Positions 1 to 5,649 of a stretch of 11,613 nt of DNA are shown one piece after another (the stretch's first letter is position 1; each line of letters begins with the position of its first letter). Below the pieces are notes generated by a model, which searched no databases, was not told the origin of the DNA, and saw nothing but the letters and a program-made list of their open reading frames with translations. A program made the position numbers and the translations under genes. The stretch lies in contig VSNE01000054.1 in assembly GCA_009774155.1 (NCBI GenBank), positions 1 through 11,613 on the forward strand, in the 5' to 3' direction. Origin of the DNA: Lachnospiraceae bacterium. Lineage in GTDB: Bacteria; Bacillota; Clostridia; Lachnospirales; Lachnospiraceae.

Positions 1-482
1 TTGAAAATATCCGGATCTTTCACATTCAGCGCCTGATGCATAGTAAGCTGATCAAAAAAAAGTCCGCTGACCATGGGCACGCCTTCCATCAGCTCTCCCG
101 AAATCTCCACAACATTTCCGTCCTTATCAAAATACACATTTTTCCCAAGGTACCGGACGTACCCTACAATACTTTTTTCATACACCCGGATGGAGACGCT
201 CCGAAAGGAATTGATCTTTAATTCAAAAGTATCAATGAACGGGATTTCCGGCTGTTCCAGATATTTATAGCGGAAATACAGATACAAAGTATTGCGCTTA
301 TAGCCGTCCTCAATAACAAAATCCACAATCTGCTCATTTGTATAATAATCATTTCCGGTAACCGTCACCTCCTGAACCCGGAAAACGCCTGCCACTGACA
401 AAAGCAGTACCGAAATGAACGCCAGTACTGCTGTCAGTAATATTCCTTTATGAATTTTTTTCCTTTCTTCCTTTTTCTGCAT
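1..482 (-). CDS. divIB: DivIB/FtsQ-type cell-division protein (3' part outside window)
   Basis: This is the N-terminal 160 residues of a bitopic division protein read on the minus strand; the gene continues past base 1. DivIB/FtsQ joins the FtsL/DivIC subcomplex of the divisome and controls septal peptidoglycan synthesis from outside the membrane. A short basic cytoplasmic tail (MQKKEERKKIHK) is followed by one membrane segment at about residues 13-34. A POTRA-like region then starts with FRVQEVTVTGNDYYT, the typical beta-alpha start of this domain. The later stretch with VYEKSIVGYVRYLGK and VYFDKDGNVVE matches the DivIB/FtsQ beta domain, which usually carries a D.+G.+ turn there. The ATG at 482 is the only good start, because no ATG, GTG or TTG occurs in frame between it and murA; a weak AAGGAA lies about 13 bases upstream. 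The 39-base gap to murA indicates co-transcription. Identification is firm; the symbol could equally be ftsQ. Confidence 0.88.
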   Translation of the reverse strand, partial: MQKKEERKKIHKGILLTAVLAFISVLLLSVAGVFRVQEVTVTGNDYYTNEQIVDFVIEDGYKRNTLYLYFRYKYLEQPEIPFIDTFELKINSFRSVSIRVYEKSIVGYVRYLGKNVYFDKDGNVVEISGELMEGVPMVSGLFFDQLTMHQALNVKDPDIF

Positions 483-521
483 CGGCTGCCTGTTTGTTCC
501 TTTTAATTTACTATAAATAAA

Positions 522-1805
522 CTATATCACAATCCCAAGCTTTTTCAAATCCCCATTTATATCCTCATACCCTCTCCTGACATACTCCATACCATAAATG
601 CACGTCTCTCCCTCTGCTGCCAGAGCCGCCATAATTAAAGCGGCGCCTCCCCTTAGTTCCTTTGCCTCCACTCTGGCTCCCCTCAGTCTTGCATTTCCGT
701 CAATCAATGCAAAAGATTCCTCGCTTGCGATGGAGGCCCCCATCTTCTGAAGCTCCGGTACAATCTGAAAACGGGCTTCAAAAATCTTTTCTTCTATAAA
801 GCTCATCCCTGACGCGGTGGAAAGAGCCGCTACCAGGGCTGACTGCAGATCCGTAGGAAACCCCGGAAACGGAGCTGTCACCACATAGGGCAGGGAGCTG
901 CACTGACGCTTCATATTGACATAGATGCAGTCCTCCTCCGTCTCCACCAAAGCCCCCATCTGCTGCAGAAGCTTTGGAATATTTCCAAGATGCGCCATCG
1001 GCACATGGAGAAGCCGCGCCTCTCCTTTGGTCATCATGGCCCCGAACAAATAGGTTCCCGCCACAATCCGATCCGACGGAATAATATATTCTGCTGCGTG
1101 CAGCGTCTTTACCCCTTCTATCAGAATTACCGGCGTCCCGTCTCCGCGGACCTTTGCCCCCATCTTTCTTAAAAAAGAAGCCAGCTCCACAATCTCCGGC
1201 TCCATAGCCGCTCCATGAATCGTTGTCATCCCGTCGGCCAGCACAGACGCCAGCAGAATATTTTCTGTTGCCCCTACGCTGGGAAAATCCAGATAAACTT
1301 CCGCCCCATGCAGCCTCTGGGCGGAGCCTACCAATGCATGTTCCTGATGCTCAAAGACCGCGCCGAGCTGCTCCAGACCCTTCAGATGCAGATCAATCGG
1401 CCGTTTTCCGATTGTACAGCCGCCCGGATAGGGAATTGCCACCCGATGCATCCTCCCCAGGATACTGCCCAGCAAGGTTACTGTGGAACGCATTTTTCCG
1501 GCTCCGTTCCCGTTCACCTGATAATTATCCAAATACCGGGTATCTACAATCAGCATATGCCCTTCCCACTTTACCCTGCATCCCGCATCCTCCAGCATCT
1601 CCAGCATATGCTCCACATCCGAGATTCGGGGGCAGTGGTGCAGGATAAAAATTCCTGTTCCCAGAACTGCGGCCGCCAGTATGGGCAGAGCCGCATTTTT
1701 CGAGCCTTGTATCAGTAATTCCCCATGCATCCTCTGGGGGCCATTGATATACAGTTCATTTCCGTCCAAATCCATTCCCTCCGGACCCGTTTCCAGGTCA
1801 GACAC
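522..1805 (-). CDS. murA: UDP-N-acetylglucosamine 1-carboxyvinyltransferase
   Basis: MurA transfers enolpyruvate from phosphoenolpyruvate to UDP-GlcNAc, the first committed cytoplasmic step of peptidoglycan synthesis. The 427-residue length is normal for the family. Visible hallmarks are the substrate-binding Lys-Asn pair in IQGSKNAALPILAAA (K35-N36), the fosfomycin-target cysteine in PGGCTIGKRPIDLH (C130), the catalytic Asp in GFPTDLQSALVAA (D319) and the C-terminal RRGYEDI (R411). All key residues are present, so it should be active and fosfomycin-sensitive. Clostridia often carry two MurA paralogues; this is the copy in the division cluster. The start is uncertain. The GTG at 1805 has no clear ribosome site. 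The ATG at 1775 (residue 11) follows GGAGGG, but with only one or two bases between. It lies 27 bases downstream of ftsW and shares its transcript. Confidence 0.95.
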   Translation of the reverse strand: MSDLETGPEGMDLDGNELYINGPQRMHGELLIQGSKNAALPILAAAVLGTGIFILHHCPRISDVEHMLEMLEDAGCRVKWEGHMLIVDTRYLDNYQVNGNGAGKMRSTVTLLGSILGRMHRVAIPYPGGCTIGKRPIDLHLKGLEQLGAVFEHQEHALVGSAQRLHGAEVYLDFPSVGATENILLASVLADGMTTIHGAAMEPEIVELASFLRKMGAKVRGDGTPVILIEGVKTLHAAEYIIPSDRIVAGTYLFGAMMTKGEARLLHVPMAHLGNIPKLLQQMGALVETEEDCIYVNMKRQCSSLPYVVTAPFPGFPTDLQSALVAALSTASGMSFIEEKIFEARFQIVPELQKMGASIASEESFALIDGNARLRGARVEAKELRGGAALIMAALAAEGETCIYGMEYVRRGYEDINGDLKKLGIVI

Positions 1806-1832
1806 TATATACCAATATATGCAGAAGCCGTG

Positions 1833-2936
1833 TCAATGTTCCTTTTTCAGCTGCCGTGATACATTCAGAATCAGCCCTATCTCCGAGAGCAGGAATACGA
1901 CGGAGGTTCCTCCGTAGCTGATAAACGGCAGTGTAATGCCGGTATTGGGAATTGTATTCGTAACAACAGCAATATTCAGAATCACCTGAATCATAATATG
2001 CCCCATAACTCCGGCAGCCAGCAGCGCTCCGAACAGCTCCTGCACATGTGTGGCAATCACCATCAGCCTCCAAATCAGAAGTCCGAACAGCAGGATTACA
2101 AGAAAAGCTCCAAAAAGCCCCATCTCTTCACAGATAATGGAAAAAATCATATCGTTCTGCGCTTCCGGGACAAAGCCCAGCTTTTGCATACTGTTTCCAA
2201 GCCCTACCCCAAAAATCCCCCCCGATCCAATGGCATACAGTCCCTGCATGGTCTGATATCCTTTTTCATACAGCTCCGGATTTCTCCAGATAGCCAGACG
2301 CTCCAGACGGTAGGACTCTACACTCAGGAAAATACCGATAAAACCTGTTCCCAGAGCCCCCATCCATATAAAAGGAAGAAACTGGGGATTGGCAATAAAA
2401 ATAAGAATGACCGCGATGCCCAGAATAATAATGGCCGTGCTCAGATTGTTGGTTCCAACCAGCCCTACAATCGGCAGCACCATTAAAATAACCAGAAACA
2501 TATAACGCCAGGATTTCATATGGGATGCCTGCTGGCTGACAATGGACGCCAGCAATACAACGACTGCCAGCTTCGCAAATTCGGACGGCTGAAAGGACAA
2601 AGGCCCCAGAGACAGCCATCTTTTTGAACCATTATATTCGTCCCCGATGAAAAGCACGGCTGTGGAAAGAACCAGCGACATCACATAGCCGACTCCCGCC
2701 GCGTGAAGCCACCTGCGGTAATCGATCTGGGATACCAGATACATTGCCGTCAGCCCCAGGCTGGTCGCAAAAAACTGTTTTTTAAAATAATAGGCAGGGT
2801 CAGCAAACTTGACCCTGCCGTTATAAGCGCTCGTACTATAGAGTACAACCAGTCCGAATACAACCAGAAGCAGAACCAGAAGCAAGAGTACATAATCTAC
2901 CGATTCTTTTGTATCCGTCTGTCTCTGAACTGCCAT
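1833..2936 (-). CDS. ftsW: SEDS-family septal peptidoglycan polymerase FtsW (or SpoVE)
   Basis: This is a 367-residue polytopic membrane protein with about ten hydrophobic segments, of the SEDS glycosyltransferase family (FtsW, RodA, SpoVE). These enzymes polymerise lipid II into glycan strands together with a class B penicillin-binding protein. Family motifs are GSKRWLSLGPLSFQPSEFAKLA (about residues 103-124), the loop GSGGIFGVGLGNSMQKLGFVPEAQNDMIFSIICEE (237-271) with D262 at the position of the catalytic Asp, and the C-terminal NTGITLPFISYGGTS (331-345). The position between mraY and murA supports FtsW; the sporulation paralogue SpoVE has the same motifs and cannot be excluded. The start is the ATG at 2936, preceded by AAAAAGGAG with a short spacing. 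The gene follows mraY by 66 bases without a visible terminator, so it is probably in the same operon. Confidence 0.93.
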   Translation of the reverse strand: MAVQRQTDTKESVDYVLLLLVLLLVVFGLVVLYSTSAYNGRVKFADPAYYFKKQFFATSLGLTAMYLVSQIDYRRWLHAAGVGYVMSLVLSTAVLFIGDEYNGSKRWLSLGPLSFQPSEFAKLAVVVLLASIVSQQASHMKSWRYMFLVILMVLPIVGLVGTNNLSTAIIILGIAVILIFIANPQFLPFIWMGALGTGFIGIFLSVESYRLERLAIWRNPELYEKGYQTMQGLYAIGSGGIFGVGLGNSMQKLGFVPEAQNDMIFSIICEEMGLFGAFLVILLFGLLIWRLMVIATHVQELFGALLAAGVMGHIMIQVILNIAVVTNTIPNTGITLPFISYGGTSVVFLLSEIGLILNVSRQLKKEH

Positions 2937-3002
2937 GCCGCTCCTTTTTAATTACTGTTTTGCTCTCTTAAGTCTATGCAAAAATTCTGAAAAAGAGAAC
3001 TG

Positions 3003-3962
3003 TCAGATAGCAGCCAGAGCTATCAGACAGCACAGTGCCGTCACAATGGAAAACACAGCGACCACACGGGTTTCCGACCACCCGCACTTTTCAAAATGGT
3101 GATGAATAGGAGCCATCTTAAAAAACCGCTTTCCATGAGTTGCCTTAAAATAAGTAACCTGGATGATAACCGAAAGCACCTCCACCAGATAAATCAGTCC
3201 CACAACCGCAATGAACAGCGGAAGCTTAAGCATATATGCAGCGGAGGCCACAAAGCCGCCCAGGGCCAGCGAACCTGTATCCCCCATAAACACACTTGCC
3301 GGATAGACATTGAACAGCAGAAATCCCAGAAGTCCCCCTGTCACTGCACAGGTCACAGGCGCAATGCCGCTGTTCGTCCCAATCGCCACAACCGTGAAAA
3401 ATACAGCTACCAGAATCGTCACACTGGAAGCAAGCCCATCCAGACCATCGGTAAAATTCGTCCCGTTGACCGTTCCGATTACTACAAAAAACAGGAACGG
3501 AACCGAAAGCCAGCCCAGCTCCAGATATTTTCCCCCGCTGAACGGAATCAGCATCTGAAGCCCTGTCCCCGAATAACGCACCATATAATAAGCAAAAATC
3601 CCCGTAATAACGAGCTGTCCCGCCATCTTCTGCCCCGGAGTCAGCCCTTCGGAGCGTCTCAGCACTACTTTAATATAGTCATCCAGAAATCCCACGATTC
3701 CAAATCCAACCGTTACAAACAGAATCGGAATAATTTTCGGGAAATCCTTCACATATATTAAGGATGTGAGTATTACGCCAACCAGAAAAATAATTCCGCC
3801 CATGGTCGGGGTTCCGTTTTTCTTCAAATGTGTCTGGGGGCCGTCATCCCGTACTGTCTGGCCTACCTTCAGCTTTCTCAATATAGGAATCACTACCGGG
3901 CCTGCCGCCGCACTGATGGCAAAAGATATAATAATCGGCATGGCAACACCAAAATCCATCAT
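3003..3962 (-). CDS. mraY: Phospho-N-acetylmuramoyl-pentapeptide transferase
   Basis: MraY attaches phospho-MurNAc-pentapeptide to undecaprenyl phosphate, giving lipid I at the inner face of the membrane. The protein has 319 residues and about ten membrane segments. Diagnostic motifs in order are DDGPQTHLKKNGTPTMGG (39-56), the catalytic Asp pair in GFLDDYIKV (D94-D95), NGTNFTDGLDGLA (166-178) with a further essential Asp, FMGDTGSLALGG (225-236) and the cytoplasmic MAPIHHHFEKCGW (283-295) with the HHH nucleotide-binding residues. Two consecutive ATG codons begin the frame; the outer one at 3962 sits six bases after GAGGTG, so it is preferred. It is the first gene of the leftward unit and has its own sigma-A-like promoter. 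The order is mraY, ftsW, murA, divIB; the usual murD and murG are not between them. Confidence 0.96.
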   Translation of the reverse strand: MMDFGVAMPIIISFAISAAAGPVVIPILRKLKVGQTVRDDGPQTHLKKNGTPTMGGIIFLVGVILTSLIYVKDFPKIIPILFVTVGFGIVGFLDDYIKVVLRRSEGLTPGQKMAGQLVITGIFAYYMVRYSGTGLQMLIPFSGGKYLELGWLSVPFLFFVVIGTVNGTNFTDGLDGLASSVTILVAVFFTVVAIGTNSGIAPVTCAVTGGLLGFLLFNVYPASVFMGDTGSLALGGFVASAAYMLKLPLFIAVVGLIYLVEVLSVIIQVTYFKATHGKRFFKMAPIHHHFEKCGWSETRVVAVFSIVTALCCLIALAAI

Positions 3963-3996
3963 AAACTACACCTCGTCATTCATTTGTCCTGTCTGA

Positions 3997-4025
3997 AGTA
4001 TACGTCTTTTTTAAATATTTATCAA
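3997..4025 (-). promoter_or_regulatory. Promoter of the mraY-ftsW-murA-divIB unit
   Basis: Read leftward, TTGATA (4025-4020) and TATACT (4002-3997) are separated by 17 bases. This is a near-consensus housekeeping promoter ending about 35 bases before the mraY start and leaves a short leader of roughly 28 bases. It lies back to back with the tRNA promoter, with seven bases between the two -35 boxes. Confidence 0.72.
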
Positions 4026-4032
4026 CTATCCC

Positions 4033-4061
4033 TTGAATTTTTTCCTGTACTGGTGTACAAT
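4033..4061 (+). promoter_or_regulatory. Promoter of tRNA-Gly
   Basis: TTGAAT (4033-4038) and TACAAT (4056-4061) with a 17-base spacer form a strong sigma-A-like promoter. It ends 11 bases before the mature tRNA 5' end, so the primary transcript would carry only a few extra 5' bases. Confidence 0.75.
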
Positions 4062-4072
4062 ATCAATTGTCC

Positions 4073-4143
4073 GCAGGTATAGTTCATCGGTAGAACGCCA
4101 GCTTCCCAAGCTGGAGAGGGGGGTTCGATTCCCCTTACCTGCT
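4073..4143 (+). tRNA. tRNA-Gly (anticodon CCC)
   Basis: The cloverleaf folds completely. The acceptor arm is GCAGGTA paired with TACCTGC, the D arm is GTTC/GAAC and the anticodon arm is CCAGC/GCTGG around TTCCCAA, with CCC at 4105-4107. The variable loop is short, and the T arm carries TTCGATT closed by a G/C stem with one G-U pair. The discriminator is T, as usual for bacterial tRNA-Gly. CCA is not encoded. The gene is 71 bases long. It reads GGG codons. The 3' half is intact, so if an element has integrated here it restored the gene. No second copy of the 3' end occurs elsewhere in the window. Confidence 0.96.
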
Positions 4144-4340
4144 TCTTTTATTGATTTCACTGCGTTTCCGTTATCATTCACTGTCAGCATCTCAAATCAA
4201 TATATTCCCGATATTAAAAAATATGTGCGGCTGCTTTATCCTCTCCGGCTCATTATTTTTTTCATGCCCATGCCGCCTCCGGCCCCAGGAGCTTGTAACC
4301 TTTACGATAAAAAATGCAGAAAACCAGGCAAAATTTTATG
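4144..4340. other. Non-coding stretch between tRNA and small-RNA promoter
   Basis: I see no convincing gene, repeat or terminator here. Both strands hold only short open frames without ribosome sites. If the tRNA 3' end is an attachment site, this is the first DNA of the element; otherwise it is host spacer. Confidence 0.5.
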
Positions 4341-4370
4341 TTGACTTACTGACAGATGCTTTGTTATACT
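4341..4370 (+). promoter_or_regulatory. Promoter of the structured small RNA
   Basis: TTGACT (4341-4346) and TATACT (4365-4370) lie 18 bases apart. A start six to seven bases downstream would fall at about 4377, exactly at the first base of the 5' hairpin of the structured RNA. That fit raises confidence in both calls. Confidence 0.7.
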
Positions 4371-4376
4371 ACATAT

Positions 4377-4517
4377 ACGTAGGTTTCTCTACGTGTCAAA
4401 CATTCTAATAGGCATCCTGCCTATCTATATGTTTGTTAATAAGCGGGGAATACAGCTTGTATCAGGAGTAGGTGCGCCAACACCGCTGGAAATTGATACA
4501 GGCTGTATTCTTTTTTT
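4377..4517 (+). ncRNA. Putative structured small RNA of unknown family, about 140 nt
   Basis: Three consecutive hairpins fill almost the whole interval from the predicted start to a T-run. Hairpin 1 (4377-4394) is ACGTAG/CTACGT around a six-base loop. Hairpin 2 (4397-4435) has an outer CAAACAT/ATGTTTG stem, a symmetric 4x4 internal loop and a perfect inner ATAGGCA/TGCCTAT stem closed by TCC. Hairpin 3 (4448-4510) has a 17-bp stem with one G-U pair (arms 4448-4464 and 4494-4510). Its 29-base loop contains a small GGTG/CACC hairpin, and it is followed by seven T (4511-4517), so it doubles as the terminator. No open frame with a ribosome site lies inside. I do not recognise it as 6S RNA, a riboswitch, raiA, GOLLD or a retron RNA, but I cannot search Rfam. 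An antisense promoter points into it from the right. Confidence 0.62.
4448..4517 (+). terminator. Intrinsic terminator of the small RNA
   Basis: A 17-bp stem (4448-4464 with 4494-4510, one G-U wobble) is followed directly by seven T residues. The loop is large for a terminator, but its inner GGTG/CACC helix shortens it. Read leftward the same stem is followed by CCCCGC and not by T, so it terminates only rightward transcription. Confidence 0.65.
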
Positions 4518-4556
4518 ATTTCTGTGATATCTGAGTACCTCAAACCTGCTATCCTT

Positions 4557-4585
4557 ATTATACAGAACGCACTTTCGATTGTCAA
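4557..4585 (-). promoter_or_regulatory. Perfect-consensus leftward promoter, antisense to the small RNA
   Basis: Read leftward, TTGACA (4585-4580) and TATAAT (4562-4557) are exact consensus hexamers with a 17-base spacer. Transcription would begin near 4550 and run through the complement of the small RNA. No good open frame with a ribosome site follows in that direction, so the product would be an antisense RNA or a long leader. A LexA-type box sits ten bases upstream of its -35 box. Confidence 0.7.
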
Positions 4586-4594
4586 TACCATTAT

Positions 4595-4606
4595 GAACAA
4601 ATGTTT
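4595..4606. promoter_or_regulatory. LexA (SOS) box candidate between divergent promoters
   Basis: GAACAAATGTTT followed by G matches the clostridial and bacillar LexA pattern GAAC-N4-GTTY. It lies between the leftward consensus promoter and the rightward promoter at 4624-4652. A degenerate second site, GAACATATTTTC (4631-4642), falls inside the spacer of the rightward promoter, where a repressor would block polymerase directly. SOS control is inferred; binding has not been shown. Confidence 0.5.
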
Positions 4607-4623
4607 GTTTTTTTATTTTTGTC

Positions 4624-4652
4624 TTGACAGGAACATATTTTCGATTTAAACT
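4624..4652 (+). promoter_or_regulatory. Promoter of the small ORF / ORF201 / RNA polymerase unit
   Basis: TTGACA (4624-4629) is a perfect -35 box. Seventeen bases on, TAAACT (4647-4652) is a 4-of-6 -10 box. A degenerate LexA-like site lies in the spacer and a good one 17 bases upstream. It is the only strong rightward promoter I see before the polymerase gene. Confidence 0.6.
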
Positions 4653-4665
4653 CAAAACAGTTACA

Positions 4666-4690
4666 GAATTTCATTTGGCAGATGAAATTC
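4666..4690. repeat. 9-bp perfect inverted repeat at the predicted transcript 5' end
   Basis: GAATTTCAT (4666-4674) and ATGAAATTC (4682-4690) are perfect complements around a 7-base loop. It begins a few bases after the expected start site, so it could be an operator for a dimeric repressor or a 5' hairpin in the mRNA. The right arm contains the ATG at 4682, which argues against that codon as a translation start. Confidence 0.5.
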
Positions 4691-4792
4691 ATGTACAACG
4701 CTTATAACAGACAATCATCTAATCACCAGCAACCTTTTATTGAAACCCGTAAACCAGACTATCAATCAGGAAAGGAGGACACTGTTTTACAG

Positions 4793-4960
4793 ATGACCAA
4801 AACTCAGACTATACAAAAGCCTCTTCCTACCCGTGCGGAATTTCACAGGCTCTGGGCAGGAACTGTCTCTCTTTCTGACTTTAATGGGTACTATCCTAAC
4901 CCATTCAATATCAGCGCGGCCGCAAATGCAGTCAGATTCAACAGAAGAATGGAAAAATGA
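4793..4960 (+). CDS. Small hypothetical protein (55 aa)
   Basis: No function is recognised. The product would be a basic soluble peptide of 55 residues, without a membrane segment, and contains GYYPNPFNISAAANAVRFNRR near its end. It is the first gene after the putative SOS promoter. The frame stays open upstream to an ATG at 4682, which would give 92 residues. That start has no ribosome site and lies in a hairpin arm. A strong AAAGGAGG (4771-4778) precedes the ATG at 4793, but at a long 14-base spacing, so the exact start is doubtful. Being first in a possibly SOS-controlled unit, it might be a small regulator or antirepressor; that is speculation. ORF201 follows after 83 bases that contain a small ATGGC/GCCAT hairpin (4988-5003). 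Confidence 0.5.
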   Translation: MTKTQTIQKPLPTRAEFHRLWAGTVSLSDFNGYYPNPFNISAAANAVRFNRRMEK

Positions 4961-5043
4961 GGCGCTGTGATCCGACCGTAAGGTTCTATGGCTTGGCGGC
5001 CATAAATGCTTATTAACAAAATTCATACAGAGGAGGATTCTTA

Positions 5044-5649
5044 TTGAAAGAAAAATCAGAACGAAAAAATTCAGATGTACAGATGGTTAGAGATTGTATC
5101 GTTAGGTCCAGACAATATGACCAAAGCCTTCAGCAGCTAAGGGACAAGTCCGCGCAAAAAGTAGATCTGCTCCTTTTTGTTGATGAAAGCAGGGAACAGG
5201 TTCCCCGGCTGGCGTTTGATTTATATTTTGACGGTATTTGCGCTGCCAAAACCCCGAAAACATACATAAATTATAAGGACAGCTTTCATCATATCATTTC
5301 CGGTATGTTTCATAAGGCGGACTACATTTTAAAAAGCGCTTCAGATACCTATGAATCGGTTTCTCAGGTGTCCGAATTAATCAATCACTGCAAAAACAAA
5401 ATCTGGACAAGCAGTATATGCAAATCCTTTGACTCATATGTTATGAACGTGTGGGCAGACGGAACCGATCTGTCCTTCCGGAAAACCTTTTCACTAAATA
5501 AAGGCTACAGCGTCCCGGAGGTAAAAAGCATTCTGCGTACAGAGATGAACAAAATCATATATGTGACAGATCCCCGCAGCAAATACAGAATCATGCTTCC
5601 CAAGGAGGAAAACAATGAACAGAAATGCACTTTATATCCCAAGCATTGA
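5044..5649 (+). CDS. Hypothetical protein upstream of, and overlapping, the RNA polymerase gene (201 aa)
   Basis: I do not recognise the family. The start is TTG at 5044, seven bases after a perfect AGGAGG (5031-5036). The protein is soluble, charged and rich in Lys, Ser and Tyr, with no signal peptide or membrane segment. It looks alpha/beta: an N-terminal helical part (about 10-45), a stretch with LAFDLYFDGICAAKTPKTY (about 56-74) and a C-terminal part with KSILRTEMNKIIYVTDPRSKY (about 164-184). The last 35 bases overlap the start of the polymerase gene in another frame. The polymerase ribosome site (AAGGAGG) lies inside this gene, so the two are translationally coupled. Such tight coupling suggests that the protein works with the polymerase, for example as a specificity or accessory factor, but no sigma-like or DNA-binding motif is visible. 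Confidence 0.82.
   Translation: MKEKSERKNSDVQMVRDCIVRSRQYDQSLQQLRDKSAQKVDLLLFVDESREQVPRLAFDLYFDGICAAKTPKTYINYKDSFHHIISGMFHKADYILKSASDTYESVSQVSELINHCKNKIWTSSICKSFDSYVMNVWADGTDLSFRKTFSLNKGYSVPEVKSILRTEMNKIIYVTDPRSKYRIMLPKEENNEQKCTLYPKH

Noticed and set aside
1215..1718. Long rightward open frames across murA, and similar ones across mraY, ftsW and the polymerase gene
   Set aside because: They are shadows of strongly supported genes, lack ribosome sites and have low-complexity, improbable protein composition.
4257..4310. Short Gly/Met-rich leftward peptide reading (APGAGGGMGMKKIMSRRG then stop)
   Set aside because: It looks like a gene tail but is bounded upstream by an in-frame TAA, has no clear start or ribosome site and is too short to assign.
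4377..4435. The paired hairpins considered as a CRISPR unit or retron RNA
   Set aside because: No repeat-spacer periodicity, no reverse transcriptase and no cas gene occur in the window.
4397..4435. CAAACAT and ATGTTTG as a further LexA site
   Set aside because: The halves are 25 bases apart with an intact inner stem; this suits an RNA hairpin, not the 4-base LexA spacing.
4425..4655. 76-aa leftward open frame (MSLNRKYVPVKTK...)
   Set aside because: It has no ribosome site and its start lies upstream of the leftward consensus promoter. It runs across both promoters, the LexA-type box and the hairpin RNA, so it is most likely chance.
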